A DNA stretch of 64,000 bases from Symbiodinium natans (Eukaryota; Sar; Dinophyceae; Suessiales; Symbiodiniaceae): NCBI GenBank assembly GCA_905221605.1, contig CAJNDS010000101.1, positions 107,208 through 171,207 of the forward strand, written 5' to 3'. This document shows, piece by piece, positions 1 through 12,089 of the stretch; the first letter of the stretch is position 1; every line of letters begins with the position of its first letter. Under the pieces are notes generated by a model. The model was not told where the DNA came from and searched no databases. It saw only the letters and a program-made list of their open reading frames with translations. Made by a program: the position numbers and the translations under genes.

Positions 1-1385
1 TGTTGCACTGCTTTTGACAGTTGAGGCTACCTCTACCTGTACAGGAGAAAGGACGGGCCTGATTGCAGCTCGTGGTGGTTGTCGCTTGTCACGCGAGTCA
101 TGTCAGACAAAGCTTAGAGACAACACATAGCTCAGCCACTTCACTGCACACGCAGACTGGGACCGCACAATGTCCTCATTGTAGGCTAAAGTGAGCGCTA
201 AAGTGTTGGCAGCAGTTGGGGATCACTCCGAAACTCGCAAGGGGCATAAAGGCCACGCTCACGCCTTTCTCACCCCCAGAAAGATGCAGTTGTGCTCGCA
301 AGATTGGCACATAAACTAAAGTGATCGCAAGTGTATGCAACCAAGTTTAGAATTGTTTAGAGGGATGTCCGCAACATCTTGAACTGCGCCAGGATGCCTG
401 ACCTTCTGTGGCAGTAGCTCGGGGCCATACCATGCTCTCGATGAGGTGGCAAGAGAACTACAGTAGTCGAGAGCAGTGCTGGCCCAAAACAGACCCAAAG
501 GCGATGAGCCCATCTCAAAAGAGCCCTCTTGCACTCTTGCCTGCTACGATGAGTCTGACGGTTGATAGTGAGTGAGCTTCCTTTGCAGGCACTGCTCGCA
601 GAGCCTGGGAAATTTCATTCCATTTTTGAGCTTTGTCGCCGCTGAATGTTTTCGTTACCATGCTTACGGTCGAAGCACAACGTACACCAATACACCAATC
701 CCCGAAGTTGGACTATGAGACTCCATTCTCTTATCCTGTCAAGTTGCAAATGATGTTTCTGTGCCTTCGAGGATGTTGGAAAATCAGTCAGCATGCCTGT
801 TTGTTGTGGCATTCCGAAGTCGCGATTGTAGTTGCGCATGTACATAGCGATGTGTTAACGTCAGCCTCTGGGCCATTTCACCAGAGCTAAGAATTAAAAT
901 TAACCCCGCCGTTCTCGGAGTGTTCCGAGGGTAAGATGTATGCGGAAAGAAGTGAACTATGCATGAAACAATGAATTTTGAAGTTTGCCGCTGGTGGCTG
1001 CTGGTGTCCTGCATTGAGCAAGTTGGCAAGACCGACCAAGGCGACAGTTGAACATATGAGCAAGCCCTTTACCCAGAACAACCGGGAAATCTCGGGGTGT
1101 GAGCAAGTCATTCTTCCAGTCATTACGCTAGCGGCGTAGTGACGCTTCGACTCAACATGTTTCAGTGGACCTAGCGCCATGGTTCTTATGCCTCGTGAAC
1201 GGTGAGTGGTGTGTGGACACTGTGATGAGGCGGACTGAGAAGTGCAGAGGCCAGCACGTGACTACGACACACACCAAGTTGCGATGAAACGCCATGGCGG
1301 ACTCAATTGCTGCTTCCTTGCACTTAGCCCGACTTAGCCTGTCGGTCCCATCGTGAATCTTGTGACATACTGTAGTCTTCCGAGG
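1..1385. other. No supported gene
   Basis: All frames hold only short open stretches with no recognisable motif. It may be intergenic or intronic sequence upstream of the EF-hand exons. No promoter element, RNA gene or repeat array was recognised. Confidence 0.4.
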
Positions 1386-1398
1386 CAACGATCCAAGC

Positions 1399-2030
1399 GG
1401 TATTCGACGAGTTTCGAGGAGGTGAAGACTGTCTGACTGCAACGCAGCTGCCAGCTACCATGCGCCTGCTTGGAATGAACCCAACAGAAGACGATGCCCC
1501 TTGGCAGCAACTCCCGTAGTACAGTGACAGCGTTTAGCAGCTGACTCCATTTTTTGCACAAGATTTGCTTGAAATGAGCAAGGTCACTCAGCTTTGCAAC
1601 AGTGTTTGCAATTCCTCCATGCTCGATGGGACGGCATTCGTGCAACTAATGCAGGACCGCAACGCAGCTTTTTTGCCCACAGCTTTGACAGACACTGACA
1701 GCCTCTGGAGAGGAAGCACTCCGGCAGTGGCTGGCAAAAGATCAAGCACAGGAGCTTCTGCTCAGCTTCCAGGCCTTGCCACAATTAGCTGTGGGATTCT
1801 TCCGGCTTCACGTGTTCTGCAGCTTTCGCAGTTCACAGGCTTTTGACACTCAAGGGAATGGCCGGATCTCCGTGGAGCAGCTGGTGCAGATCATGAGCAT
1901 GTCAGGCTTCTTGTCTCTGATGAGCTTCGGGCCATCATACGGCTTCGTGGATGTCGTGGACGTCTATGCCCAAGATCAGCCGAGGCAACCCCTTCACGTC
2001 TGAAGAATTGGAGGTGCGCTTCCTGCCGCG
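1399..2030 (+). CDS. EF-hand (calmodulin/centrin-like) protein, partial exons
   Basis: The first exon (about 1399-1500) reads FDEFRGGEDCLTATQL...MRLLGMNPTEDD, which has the helix-loop-helix layout of EF-hand 1 of calmodulin-like proteins, including the LGMNPTED linker. A second exon starts after an AG at 1838 and reads AFDTQGNGRISVEQLVQIM, another EF-hand. Its loop has D and N at positions 1 and 5 but Gln at position 12, where Glu normally completes calcium binding. The first loop is also degenerate (GGED). Exons between and after (about 1565-1660 and 1960-2030) are plausible but unclear. The family role is calcium sensing; whether this copy binds calcium is doubtful. Start and end are not resolved. 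It could be a decayed copy. Confidence 0.5.
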
Positions 2031-2039
2031 CGTGTCATC

Positions 2040-2815
2040 CCAGCAGAAACCTTTCTCATCCTGTCTGACACACGAAGAGCAGTTTCAGCCCATGTGTTCA
2101 AAAACCCATGCGGAGTCAACCAAAGGAGATGCTTGCCAATGCCGGCGTGGACGGTCTCTTGCTTACCGTGAGGGTGATTTGTGGCACGTGAAGTCGCGCT
2201 TGAATGAGACAGCCAACGCCTCACCGAGGTGATGGGACGCTGGCATACAGAGACTTGATTCTGAAGCACTTCTTCAGCGCTGAAAGCAGAACTGCCCGAG
2301 GCTTCATTTTGCATCTTAATTTCAAGCCGTGCGATCACGGAGAATAAGGCCATAGGGCCCATGCAGAAAGCCGGGATCATCTCGCAGGAGACTGGGAGTC
2401 TTTGCAGGGCCCAAGTGGGCCTCTGTCACCATTGCAAGACTCCTGTTTGCATTGGTGTTGCTACTAAGTTGCTACAAGGCGTTCATGCAGAGCCAGTCCA
2501 GCATGCGGTGATGTGAATCCGTTCAACCTGTACTCAGGAAGCCACAACACTGGGTGAAGTGGCAAAGCTGAAAGCTGCAAGAGGCTCGAGCATGCTGTGT
2601 GACTGAGGAAGCGACGTCTTTTCTTGCAATGGTTCAACCTATCTAGAAGCTGTCAGGCGACTTGGAGGACTGCCACGGAACCCGAACGAATCCCAAACGG
2701 ATAATGAGGAGGTTCTGAGGCTGATCTGGGCCCGCAGCATCAGAGCACCAAGTATGCGCCTGTTGAGGATGCAGCGAATCTTCGCTGCAGAGGTTTGGTG
2801 AGGGACCCTGAGGGA
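2040..2815. other. Intergenic or intronic, nothing recognised
   Basis: No frame carries a recognisable domain. The stretch separates the EF-hand exons from the TPR gene and may include the 5' part of the latter. Confidence 0.3.
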
Positions 2816-2837
2816 GATGGCATCGGCATCCCACCCC

Positions 2838-4063
2838 GGAAGCACATCACGTGTGCCCAAGGCGATTCTGGAGCAGATCCATGGACCCGAGCACCCAGAC
2901 GTGGCAGCGGCTTTTCATGCCATTGCTGAGTTGAAGGACTCGTTGTTTTTGTCGAGAAGTGGGGTGGTTATCAGTGAAGCAAGCCCCAACACCTCCCAAA
3001 TCCTTAGCCCCTGCTCGTACTAACATGAGCCCTCCAGAAATCCTAAAAGCTTTCCTGGAACCCTCAACCTTTTCATTGTTGTTGGCGCCTTGCAGGAGGC
3101 CCAAGGTCGAGTTGAAGAAGCGCTGGAAGCTTACACCCGAGCTCTGGGCATCAGAGAGAAGGCGCTGGAGATTGCAGGATTTTGAGGCTTCTACAGGGTT
3201 TTGTCATGGTTTCCTTGGGCCAGGGACTAGGAGACTAGCACGGAGTTTCTGATACTGTAATATATTGTAACGACATCTTGAAGGGATGAAGGCGGAACAG
3301 ATAAGGGCGGCGACGGGCATGCCTACTGTTGCTTGGTTCCTTTGCCGTGCATGAGTCCAATGAGGTGCTTGGACCAAACCATTTTTACGTTGCCATGACT
3401 CTGGACAGCATCGCCAATCTGAAAGATCGCTTGGGGCAAGTCGAGGAGGCGCTGGCCGTTGCCTGCAGATCCCTGGCTATTTGGGAGAGGTTCTTTGGAC
3501 CCCAACATCCCCACATTGCCAAGATCTTGTTCAACCTCGCTGGACGCAGGGATTCGCTGGGTGAGGTAGATGAGTCGCTCAGATTGTACGCCCGCGCATT
3601 GGAGATCCAGGAGCATCTCGATCCTGATAGCACAGAGGTGGCAGACATTCTGAATGCTACTGCCAACCTCAGAGAACGAATGGGCGAGATTGCAGACTGC
3701 CTAAACCTTTACTCCCGCCGCTCAATCGCTGATGGAAGGCATAATCTGTTGGTTGAGTTGGGCATCGGTCAATTCCGGCATACTAGTTCACAACAACAGG
3801 GACGACCCGAATATTTGATCCAAGAGTTAGCTATGACGAGAATCAGTGATTGAACTTATACTAGTGATTGCGGGCGTATACAGACAGCCAGAGGCCTGAT
3901 GTGCTCGTTCCTACTCAGAATATGACTCCTATGACAGTAAGACGCGCGCGTTGCCACAACATGCCACAACCGAGGCGAGCTGGCTTTGCGCGAGAAGTTG
4001 TTTGGGGGAAGTCATCCCGAAGTCTTGGAGCTGCGTGACATCATTGCCTCTTTGCAAGCTTAG
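2838..4063 (+). CDS. Kinesin-light-chain-like tetratricopeptide repeat protein
   Basis: Four exons in order carry TPR motifs of the kinesin light chain/nephrocystin type. Exon A (about 2838-2946) reads ILEQIHGPEHPDVA and AIAELKDSL. Exon B starts at 3095 after GCAG and reads GRVEEALEAYTRALGIREKAL. Exon C (about 3345-3715) holds three repeats, including LGPNHFYVAMTLDSIANLKD, LGQVEEALAVACRSLAI and FGPQHPHIAKILFNLA. The last exon (about 3970-4063) reads ELALREKLFGGSHPEVLELR and ends in TAG at 4061-4063. The regular GPxHPxVA...L..LA spacing of about 42 residues is diagnostic of TPR_10/TPR_12 arrays, which act as protein-interaction scaffolds. The N terminus is not seen, so the start may lie upstream. 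Exon limits other than B start and the stop are approximate. No motor or catalytic domain is present. Confidence 0.8.
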
Positions 4064-6480
4064 GCAGCTTAGGATCTTAGGAGTCTTTGGGCCTTGTAGC
4101 GACATGCGTGACCACCAAACTCGGTGCATCGGCTGGGAATGGCACCTGTGAAGACCGCAGGAAGGCTGTTTTTCCCCATAAAGTTGTCCAGCCCAACAAG
4201 TAGCATTCTCGTCGGGCAGCGAGCCCTTAGTTCAGACTTGGGAGCGTTAATTTGTTTCAGTCTACGGCGAAAGAGGTTCAGCAAAGTGCGTTTGCTTCTG
4301 CATGTGCACACATGTGTCCACTTTTGTCCACATGATCGATGCCTGCATGCGACTCGGCCCATGGTGAGAAGCGGTGGCCGGGGTCTGGCCCAGGCTTGTT
4401 TGCGTGGCTAAAGGCAAGCTCCACCGCATGTCATTTGCCAGCACAATCTTGCCGTTCTCGTCGCATCTTGCGATACCAGTAACCTTCAGTGCAACCTTGC
4501 CACATACCTCATGTCATCACTTCCCTGCCCAAAACTGCACGTTGCAGGTGCCGCCCATGTCGCACACAGGCCATTCAGTGTGCTACAACTACTGTCACAC
4601 TTTGCATCTATGTCTCTGCCAATGCTGTAGGGAAGGAACATCAGGTTGGTCCTTTTGGCAGTCTTTTGCTGTGCTCCTCTTCGTGTTGGCGGGAATACGC
4701 GCGCCCACACAGACGCACATGCACACGCACACGCCGCTCCTGAGTGTTCAGAGGTGCGAAAAAGAAATCCGAGGAATCTTGTAGCCCAGCTTTGGGTTGT
4801 GGAGCATTCTGTGTGGTGATGCTTCCAGGCGCCAGTACAGCCCCGAGGCCAAGGGCGCAGGCGCATGGCTGTCATAGCTTTGTCATGTTTAAATTTTAGG
4901 TGAGCGCAGGTTTGGGGTACGAGCATGCAGATGACCCGGCGTAGGCCCACTCATCTTGGCTCCTGGCGGGTGGTCTCGCCGTAGTAGTGCTCAGGCCAGA
5001 GGGTTTTGTCCAGCGCACGTCTTACATCCCTGCTACCCGGCCAACTCCGAGGCAGCTCGAAGTCTTAGCCGACATGTACTGGTAGAATCTGCATGGAAAC
5101 AAGCACAACGAAAGTAGACGAAGCAGACGCTCCTTCATGGCATAGACTTCTAGATGCTCAAACGTCACCGGGGACTATCCAGTACTGGTGCACAGGCTTT
5201 GGTCGTCCACAAGCTTTGTGGCTGCGTTGCTGCCTAAGATCTAAGTCTTGCAGCCACATAGTTGTGCTGTACTGATTGCAATGCGCAGGCCAAACCAATT
5301 GCCTCTTCGTGCTCAAGCTGGGCAGAGCAATGCCCTTCAGGCGCTCGGAAGGCCTTCCTTGTAGTGGCGTGCAGCTGGAGAGGGTGACATCGGGGAGGCT
5401 AGGGACGACGGCTGGCACATGATGCCCTTAGGCGTGCCCAAGGTGCGAGTTCGGAAGCTGCTTGATCGTCACATTGTGCTGCCTGAGCTCACATGCACAT
5501 CCAACATGCTGAATCCGGTGCCATCTAGCCGAAGCCCAAGCTTGACAACTCCAGCATTCTTTTGGACCCGAAGCTCTGGCCGACTCAAGACAAGTCGCGA
5601 ATTCCGCACTGGATTTGCAAAGCGTCGCTGACTACTGGGGGTGTCTCTTCAATTCGGGCATCCTGGTTCAAGCCGAGGCATGTGACCATACGAGAACTGA
5701 AACACTAGGGCAAAGATACTTGATGATCATTGCGCTTGCCGCGCTCTCATTGGGGATACATGGGAGAGTCGCCGCTGGACAGGACAGCTACTCGAACGTG
5801 TTTTGAAACAACTTGTTGTTCCTGAGCTTGCCATTGGCGAATTTTAACTGCCAGGAGGATGCTTGCAACTTTGCGTTGCTGGGGTCCCGCGCCAACCTCG
5901 AGGCAAGGAGTTAAGGAGTTTGGGAGCTCGAATGAAGAGGTCCTTTGAAATTTCTTTGGCCTCAGGTACTTGACACTTGCTCTTCGCAGCTGCTCGAGGG
6001 GCTTGGGCTTGGAAGCGATCCGAGCGAGGACTTCGACCCGGAGCAGCAAACTCTCACCTGCTTTGGCCCAGGGCTTAGTCTGCGTCTAGCGCAGCACAGT
6101 ACTTCACAAAAGTAGCTCGGCACCCTGCCTCCGTGCTGCACAATACTCACAACAGTATGAACTGTTGCTACTCTTGTTGTCATTGACAAGCATCACCGAT
6201 TGTAGATTTGCTCAGGCCCCCTGCAAGTTGTCTCTGACATGTCCTGACAAAGAAGGCATCATGCGCGGGCTTGGTTCTCAATTCGGCTATGCCAACAATA
6301 CTCGCCGGGTGTGCTGGGAGACCCGCTTGCACTGTTTCGATATGTTTACATGTCGACTTGAGCAGGGGCATGTCTCCTCACCTGGTTTGGCTGACATACT
6401 TGAAGTCTCATCGTTTTATGCCATGGGAAGGAGACGCCCCATATGAATCTGACTTCGATTAGCTGCGAAGCTTCTTGGCC
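4064..6480. other. 2.4 kb without a supported gene
   Basis: Open frames here are short and overlap in all six frames without a recognisable motif. A short CA/CG-rich run lies at about 4700-4740. Sequence around 5415-5530 has a mildly coding look but no identifiable domain. Confidence 0.35.
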
Positions 6481-6489
6481 AGATTGCAG

Positions 6490-6867
6490 GATACTGGAGG
6501 ATCTGAGGAGCAAACAGAATCTCAAGTGCATCAGTGGCAGCCGAGGTTTTGAACAGTATAGCTTGGGAGCTTATGGTGCTGGCGTTGCGACACCTGGCTC
6601 TTTGCACTGGCTTGTTTGGGGACATTGCGGAGGAGATCCACGAGGCACTAGCCTGCATTAGTAGTCCGTGGTCACTCCTAGGACGAGCTTTCAGATCTTC
6701 ACAGCATTGGGAAGCAGTAGTGCCACAAGACGCAAAAGGCAATGGCGGATGAAGTCCAGCAGCTTGCGGGGGCCGTGCTCTCTCGAGAGATTGAGATGCA
6801 GGACTCTGCTCCCACGGGTCTGCTGATTGGCTGCCGGACAGCATCCATAAGAGTTTCTGCTCAGTAG
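6490..6867 (+). CDS. Helical protein of unknown function, C-terminal exons
   Basis: Three adjoining short exons look coding. The first, after GCAG at 6489, reads DTGGSEEQTESQVHQ. The second, after an AG at about 6532, reads AAEVLNSIAWELMVLALRHL then GDIAEEIHEALA. The third, after an AG near 6716, reads CHKTQKAMADEVQQLAGAVL then SREIEMQDSAPTGLLIG and stops at TAG 6865-6867. The heptad-like helices suggest a coiled coil or helical bundle. No family is recognised. The upstream part of the gene is not found. Start and splice sites are inferred only from frame continuity. Confidence 0.4.
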
Positions 6868-7914
6868 GCTTCGGTTGGCCTCAGCAATTGTCTCGGCTGT
6901 GAACAATAAAGACTGTTGACACTAGACAGCTCTCTTGGAAGCAGGTTCATGTAAGTCTCCGTGGTGCCAGATGCATTTCTGCCCTTAGGAACCTTTCAGT
7001 GCACCCGTTCCTCTGCCTCTCACATCGCAGCAGAGGTGAGAAGCTGAGGCACCTCCACACAGACTTGGTGCAGCCACTTCAAGCACAAGGGCACACACGC
7101 CAAGTCATTTCCTTAAAGTATGCAGTGTGACCTTGGAGTAGGTGGTCGTTGCAGAGACGTGGTTCGTACGTTTGCCACTTTGGATTTGACACGGGCAAAG
7201 GTCGTCTCCAGATTGTTAGCCTTCGGTCGCAAAGCTTTCGAGCACTCCAACTGGATGGCACCTGGATCAGCATTCAGCACCAAAGGCTCTGATCACTGAA
7301 GGCGAAAGACAAGAAGTGCAGTCAGACGGAACACGTGTCAACCAGGAAGTGTAGGTGCAAATCAAGCTTGACCTGTGTGCACACCGTGTCCCATGATGTA
7401 CCTAGGTTTGGCGAGACACTCACTTCGTTTGGCTTCACGACTCCCTGCGCGAGGCTAGCACAGAAGCCTGGTAGATCTTGTCAGATGCCAGACTTATCTC
7501 GTGGCCGGTCAGGGCCGCGTGGTCCACACCGCCTGGGGACCCTCTGAACGCTGGGAGGAGTTGGGTGCCAATGACGCGCACACAGCGAGCTCCCTAATCG
7601 GAGGCACTTCCAGGCACATCGCTTCATTTATGTCGGACAGTCGTCGTCTTCGTTTGCTTGCCGTCGCGTCCGGCTTCTTTGACACTCGTTTCTGCTTCAG
7701 GGCACCAGCTTATGGATTCGTGAATGAAGGCAGTCAGCGTCAGGACCGCTGACAAAAACCGCACACACCTAACTCACAACTGCATTGTGGGAGCGACTTC
7801 ACAGGATATCCTGCAGAATCTGCTGAGCCCCGGCGGAAAAGAGGGCATCACACAGAGCGGAGCAGTTGGAGCTGTTGCGTCTTCTGCTTCAAGGAAAAAG
7901 CTTCACCAAAGACG
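6868..7914. other. Intergenic/intronic stretch upstream of the methyltransferase
   Basis: No domain is recognised. A plus-strand frame around 7520-7690 (WEELGANDAHTASSLIGG) and another at 7845-7890 (AEQLELLRLLLQ) look mildly coding and may be N-terminal exons of the following gene. Confidence 0.3.
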
Positions 7915-9007
7915 TGGAGGTGAGCAGATTCATGTGGTCGAGATAGGCGTGTTCAAGGGGAGTTTGCCGAAGGCTTGGCATCGGAGCCAGGGCAGCATCC
8001 GATGGCAGCAGCAGTTCGCAGATGATACTGCGCTGACCGAGGTCAAAGTTCTTGTTGGAGAAACTTCCATTTGTGACTTTGCTTGGCAACTCGTACTCAA
8101 ATAGTTCATCCCTGTGCCAGTGCCACGTTCACGTTCCTGTGTCCACCTGACTTCTTTCTGACGATTGACGAGCAGGCATCGATCCATACATCGGGAAGGA
8201 CGGCACGTTTCCAGGCGACTTCTCAGAGACGATGGATCCAGACGTTGCCCTTGCACAGGCGGGCGCAGCGCCGTAAAGTGTTTGTTGCACATCCGAGCGT
8301 TGCAAGGCAGCTGCTGTCTATGAGAGCTACAAAGATCGAGCTCAACTTCTGCCGGTCACATCAGACGTAGCAGCCAGGAGCGGCCTGTCGAGTCTGCTTT
8401 TTGCATTTGCTGCGTAGTTGCTTTGTCCCGCGGCTCAACTCAGTAGCCTGTCTACCAGCAAACAGTATGCAGGACCATTCCGAATGGCAGCATTGACGTT
8501 GCAGCCCTAGCGAAAGAATTATGGTGCTGTGACCGTGATGAGCGTTCATCATGGCCAGGCCATTTTTGTGGATGGCTGTCACCTGTACGAGTGTGTCGAC
8601 TCGGATCTGCAAATCTGGCTACCAAAGCTGGCCGGTGCAGGCCGACTGGTGCTTCTTAGTGCTTGATGGAACACAGTTGCAGCACCCGCAAGCTGCTTTG
8701 CGGCTATTCCCACGCGAGGAGCACTCGTTGCTGGACATGACTTCTCACCGCAGTGGCCAGGCCGGTCTTGCATTTGTGCGCGTTTGTGAACTGCTACTTG
8801 TAGGTTACGCATCGCCCAGCTGCAAGGGGTTGTGCGGGCCGTGCATGAACACCGGCTGGATTCACAGCGGGTGTATCTCGGAATGGACTGGACTTTCTGG
8901 TGGCGCCCGAGTTGCACAGTAATTAGAGGATGTCTGGTTACCCTTAGCTCTACGGCGCGTCTTCCTCGGCGACTCTTCAACTACATTCAAGCATGCCTTG
9001 CTGCTTA
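7915..9007 (+). CDS. SAM-dependent methyltransferase, Methyltransf_24-like
   Basis: Exons restore the order of a class I methyltransferase. About 7925-7975 reads HVVEIGVFKGSL, the SAM-binding motif I. From 8176 (after GCAG) comes DPYIGKDGTFPGDFSETMDP. About 8308-8395 reads AVYESYKDRAQLLPVTSDVA. About 8535-8630 reads FVDGCHLYECVDSDLQIWLP, matching the FIDG-HxYExxxxDL signature of this family. A short exon at about 8725-8760 reads ALVAGHDFSPQWPG (the GHD motif). The last exon (from about 8820) reads GVVRAVHEHRLDSQRVYLGM and DWTFWWR, with stop TAA at 9005-9007. At least one junction (after CCAG near 8760) fits a GC donor. The substrate cannot be told from sequence. The 5' end is unclear. Confidence 0.8.
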
Positions 9008-9480
9008 ATGATTCATGTTGATTGTACTTTGCAACGTCGTGGCATCCTGCAAACAGTCTTGAAATTGAGGTATGTCGAGTGAGAAACGTGGAAGCATCCG
9101 CTGCGAGACCAGCGTGGTGCAAAATCTTGCTCGTCTGCCATGTCCTGCTCAGAACTTCCCGCGACCGCTTGAGCCCAAGTCGTTGCGAAGGTGGCCTACA
9201 GAGTCCCAGGAGCACCGAACGCCGAATGGGCTCCACACTCAGAACGCCGGGATTCCACCAGAGAACGTTACTAAGTCATCCCTCGGCAAGTTGCATCATG
9301 ATCGCCATGCTAGGTTGACATCTACAATCGGCTGTACCGAGAAAGCACTGCTGGCATGTGTGTCCGTTCTGTGCTGCTAAAGTGCTATTGAGTACCAGCG
9401 ATGTTGTATATTGTCTGTTGCGTACTCTGCCGCATGTGACTCCCTTGCCTTGATTGATTGATGTCCGCGATGTCACCAGC

Positions 9481-11665
9481 TCTTTGCGAGGAATTATCTT
9501 CATTGGAAAGGAAATTGATGACAAGTTGGCCAATGAGGTCATCGGAGTTTTGCCCCTCGAGCTGCACACTGAAGTATGTTGAAGCCGACAGGTCAAGTAA
9601 TGCTAAATCCTGAGATTTTTGAAGTCCGAAGTACGTTGCAACGGTGGTCATCCCAGGCTGTATTTGGATTCCGAGGACGCAGCAATGCAACGCTGAAGAA
9701 CACGCTTTCCTTAGCGTTCTGTAACGTTCTGCTGGAACAACCAAGCCAGCAGGTATCCTTACCATTCTTGAATTCTTTTCTTAACGCGTCCTCTCGTACT
9801 TCGCAGCTTCTTTTTGCTGCCTGCGATGGTCAAGTAAGCTTCCACTTTTGCAAGACCATTCCGGAGGACAACAACAAGCCGATCTACTTGTACATCAATA
9901 GCGCGGGCGGATCCGTGATTTCTGGCTTGTCCATCTACGACACTATGCAGTGCAAAGCTCAATATCACACACACACACACACAACACACACACACACACA
10001 CACACACACACTGTTGCCGGCATCCACTGGAACGAGGAGGACAATGAGTCAGAGTCTTTCGGCTTCCGTCTGCTAAGGCACATCAAGTCCCCCGTGATCA
10101 CCATCAATGTCGGCTGGACCCCCACTGTTGAAAGCCGAAGGCAAACCCGTGCGGCAGTGCTTCAGTCCAGTCTCGGGAACCCAAGTTCGCAGATCTGGCT
10201 GGAAGTCAGACCGAGTCAGACCACACATGTTGACACATGCCGTATCATGCCGTACTCCGCCATATTGCGCCATACTCCAGTACACTCAGTACACGAATCA
10301 AGCTCAGGCCTTGCAGCCTCCATGGCCTCTTTCCTGCTCGCAGCGGGCGAGAAGGGCAAGCGCATCCTTGGCAGCGCTTGAGAAGCCTCTGCTGAGTGGA
10401 CTTCATGCTGAGAGATGCTGAGAGCACTTCGAGAGCACATGAGAGCACCTAGCAGCCATCCTGAGCCATTCGGAGCCATTCGGAGCCTGAGTGAAAGCCC
10501 GTGAGAGTGCCAACTTCGGCCAAGGCATTGCCCTGCCTCACAGTCGGGCTGGGAACTTGGATGGAACCGTGTGCCACCACGTACCGTTCAGCAACGTTGG
10601 GGTGAACCATCTACTGCACTGTAGGGTAGCACAGCTGGTTGTGATATTTAGTTTAAACGCAACACGCAGCGTCCGAAGTCGATGCACTAGCACGCTACAA
10701 GATGAGCCACTTCGTCAGCTGGAGTCATTTTTCTTTCACGTGCTTTGACGTTCGACCTTTTTGCGACGGTTGTGCCCTCAGTAGAATCTCCATTCGAGTC
10801 ACTGCAAATGCGCTGTGGAGCGTTCGTCAAGTGTGCGCCCTCCACTAAGATTATGATCCACCAAGCCATGGGTGGAGCGCAAGGCCAAGCTGAGGATATC
10901 AAGGCACATCAGAGATGCAGAGAAGTCAAGAAGAGTGAAGAGTCAACAGATCGCTCAGCAAGGTTAGTTGATGTTAGTTGGCAGGGAATAACATCCGTAG
11001 TACTGAGAGAGCGTAGCTGGACAGCATTCTTCGGCCCTCTTCACCGCCCCCTCACTGAAGCAGAGTTGCATCATAGCATAATATGATACCACAGCTCCGA
11101 CAGCATGTTGTGCCGTTATGCTTGATGAATTCAACGGCAGTTGGCAAGTTGTTCTTCGTGCTTCAGGTCGAAGCTCAGCAGATTCTGCAAATTCACGAGA
11201 ACATAGTCAGGTGCGCACCTCGACACCTGCTCATACCACTTGCGCAATGAGTTTGCAAAGACCGGTTGAGCCCACTGTGCGCTTCAAGGATGTATGCCCG
11301 TGTGTCTGGGTCCCAGAGTTCAGCATCTGACATGCCATGATGGGTTTGATGGATTTAATTACCATTTGCCAAGCTGCGCCTGCGGCGTGTTGTCAGTGCT
11401 GTTACTTGCGGAGTCAAGGACAGGCAAAGACCAGGACACCATCAGAGAGGACCTCATGCGGGACAACTTCATGTCAGCAGAGCAGGTCGGGGTGTTTGAT
11501 GGCAGTGCTGGGTTGAACATGTTGGACTTAGGGAAGTGTTTGCGTGTCACATCGAGTCATGCATTGGAGTGAAAGGCAAAGGACTACGGACTCATCGATC
11601 AGGCAGCGAACTGCAGCGTATTGCGGCACGTGCTAGCTACGAGGCGTCCAGGCGCTGTCGAATGA
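9481..11665 (+). CDS. clpP: ATP-dependent Clp protease proteolytic subunit
   Basis: ClpP forms the barrel-shaped serine peptidase of the Clp complex, probably organellar here (inference). Exons: about 9481-9570 ([18 protein letters not shown]); 9855-9949 ([19 protein letters not shown]); 10078-10112 ([11 protein letters not shown]); 10308 to about 10361 ([18 protein letters not shown], nucleophile Ser in ASM); about 10821-10903 ([19 protein letters not shown], catalytic His); 11167-11210 ([14 protein letters not shown]); an inferred 21-nt micro-exon 11289-11309 (MYARVS); 11419-11485 ([20 protein letters not shown], with the Asp region); 11576-11665 (AKDYGLIDQ, stop TGA). Junctions 9950, 11211, 11310 and 11486 are GT-AG. 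Those at 10113, 10362 and 10904 are GC-AG. One intron carries a CA tract. The stretch between the first two exons and the N-terminal targeting sequence are not resolved. Confidence 0.92.
9964..10011. repeat. (CA)n microsatellite in a clpP intron
   Basis: An almost perfect CA dinucleotide tract with one AACA interruption starts about 15 nt after the predicted GT donor at 9950. It lies wholly inside the intron that ends at 10077. Confidence 0.95.
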
Positions 11666-11798
11666 CAAAACATCCAGGTGATCCAGCTGACCGACGCGTC
11701 CGACCTGAAGGTGCACAGTCGCTCCGTGAATCTTGCTATGTTGGCATGCTGGCAGAATGTGTAACGGTATGCTGCAATATGCTGGCTATGCTGGCTAA

Positions 11799-12089
11799 AT
11801 GTTGGGCCATGTCTGGCCCACGTTCTGTGCGGCAGCGGAAGGCGGTGGCGGAGAAGGTCTCCGAAGCTGGGGATGCCCCCAAGGAGATGTAACGGAAAGC
11901 ACAGTGATGCACAGTGATGCAAAGAGATTATCAAGAAAAGCGCCCCCCAAATCTCTGGCCTTCGGTAGCCTTCCGAGTCGTGAGTGTCAGGAGTCGTCGG
12001 CTCCGCCATCCCCACCACCCGAGGTCCCAGACAAATCAGATGATGGAGACGAGGAGACATGGGCTCACCTTGACTCAAATTCAGCCTGA
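11799..12089 (+). CDS. Possible exon with acidic Pro/Ser-rich tail
   Basis: One plus frame ends SSAPPSPPPEVPDKSDDGDE and ETWAHLDSNS before a TGA at 12087-12089. The composition (Pro-rich, then acidic) is like disordered tails seen elsewhere in the window. An overlapping plus frame and a 220-codon minus frame compete, so the call is tentative. No family is recognised. It lies just after clpP. Confidence 0.25.
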   Translation: MLGHVWPTFCAAAEGGGGEGLRSWGCPQGDVTESTVMHSDAKRLSRKAPPKSLAFGSLPSRECQESSAPPSPPPEVPDKSDDGDEETWAHLDSNSA

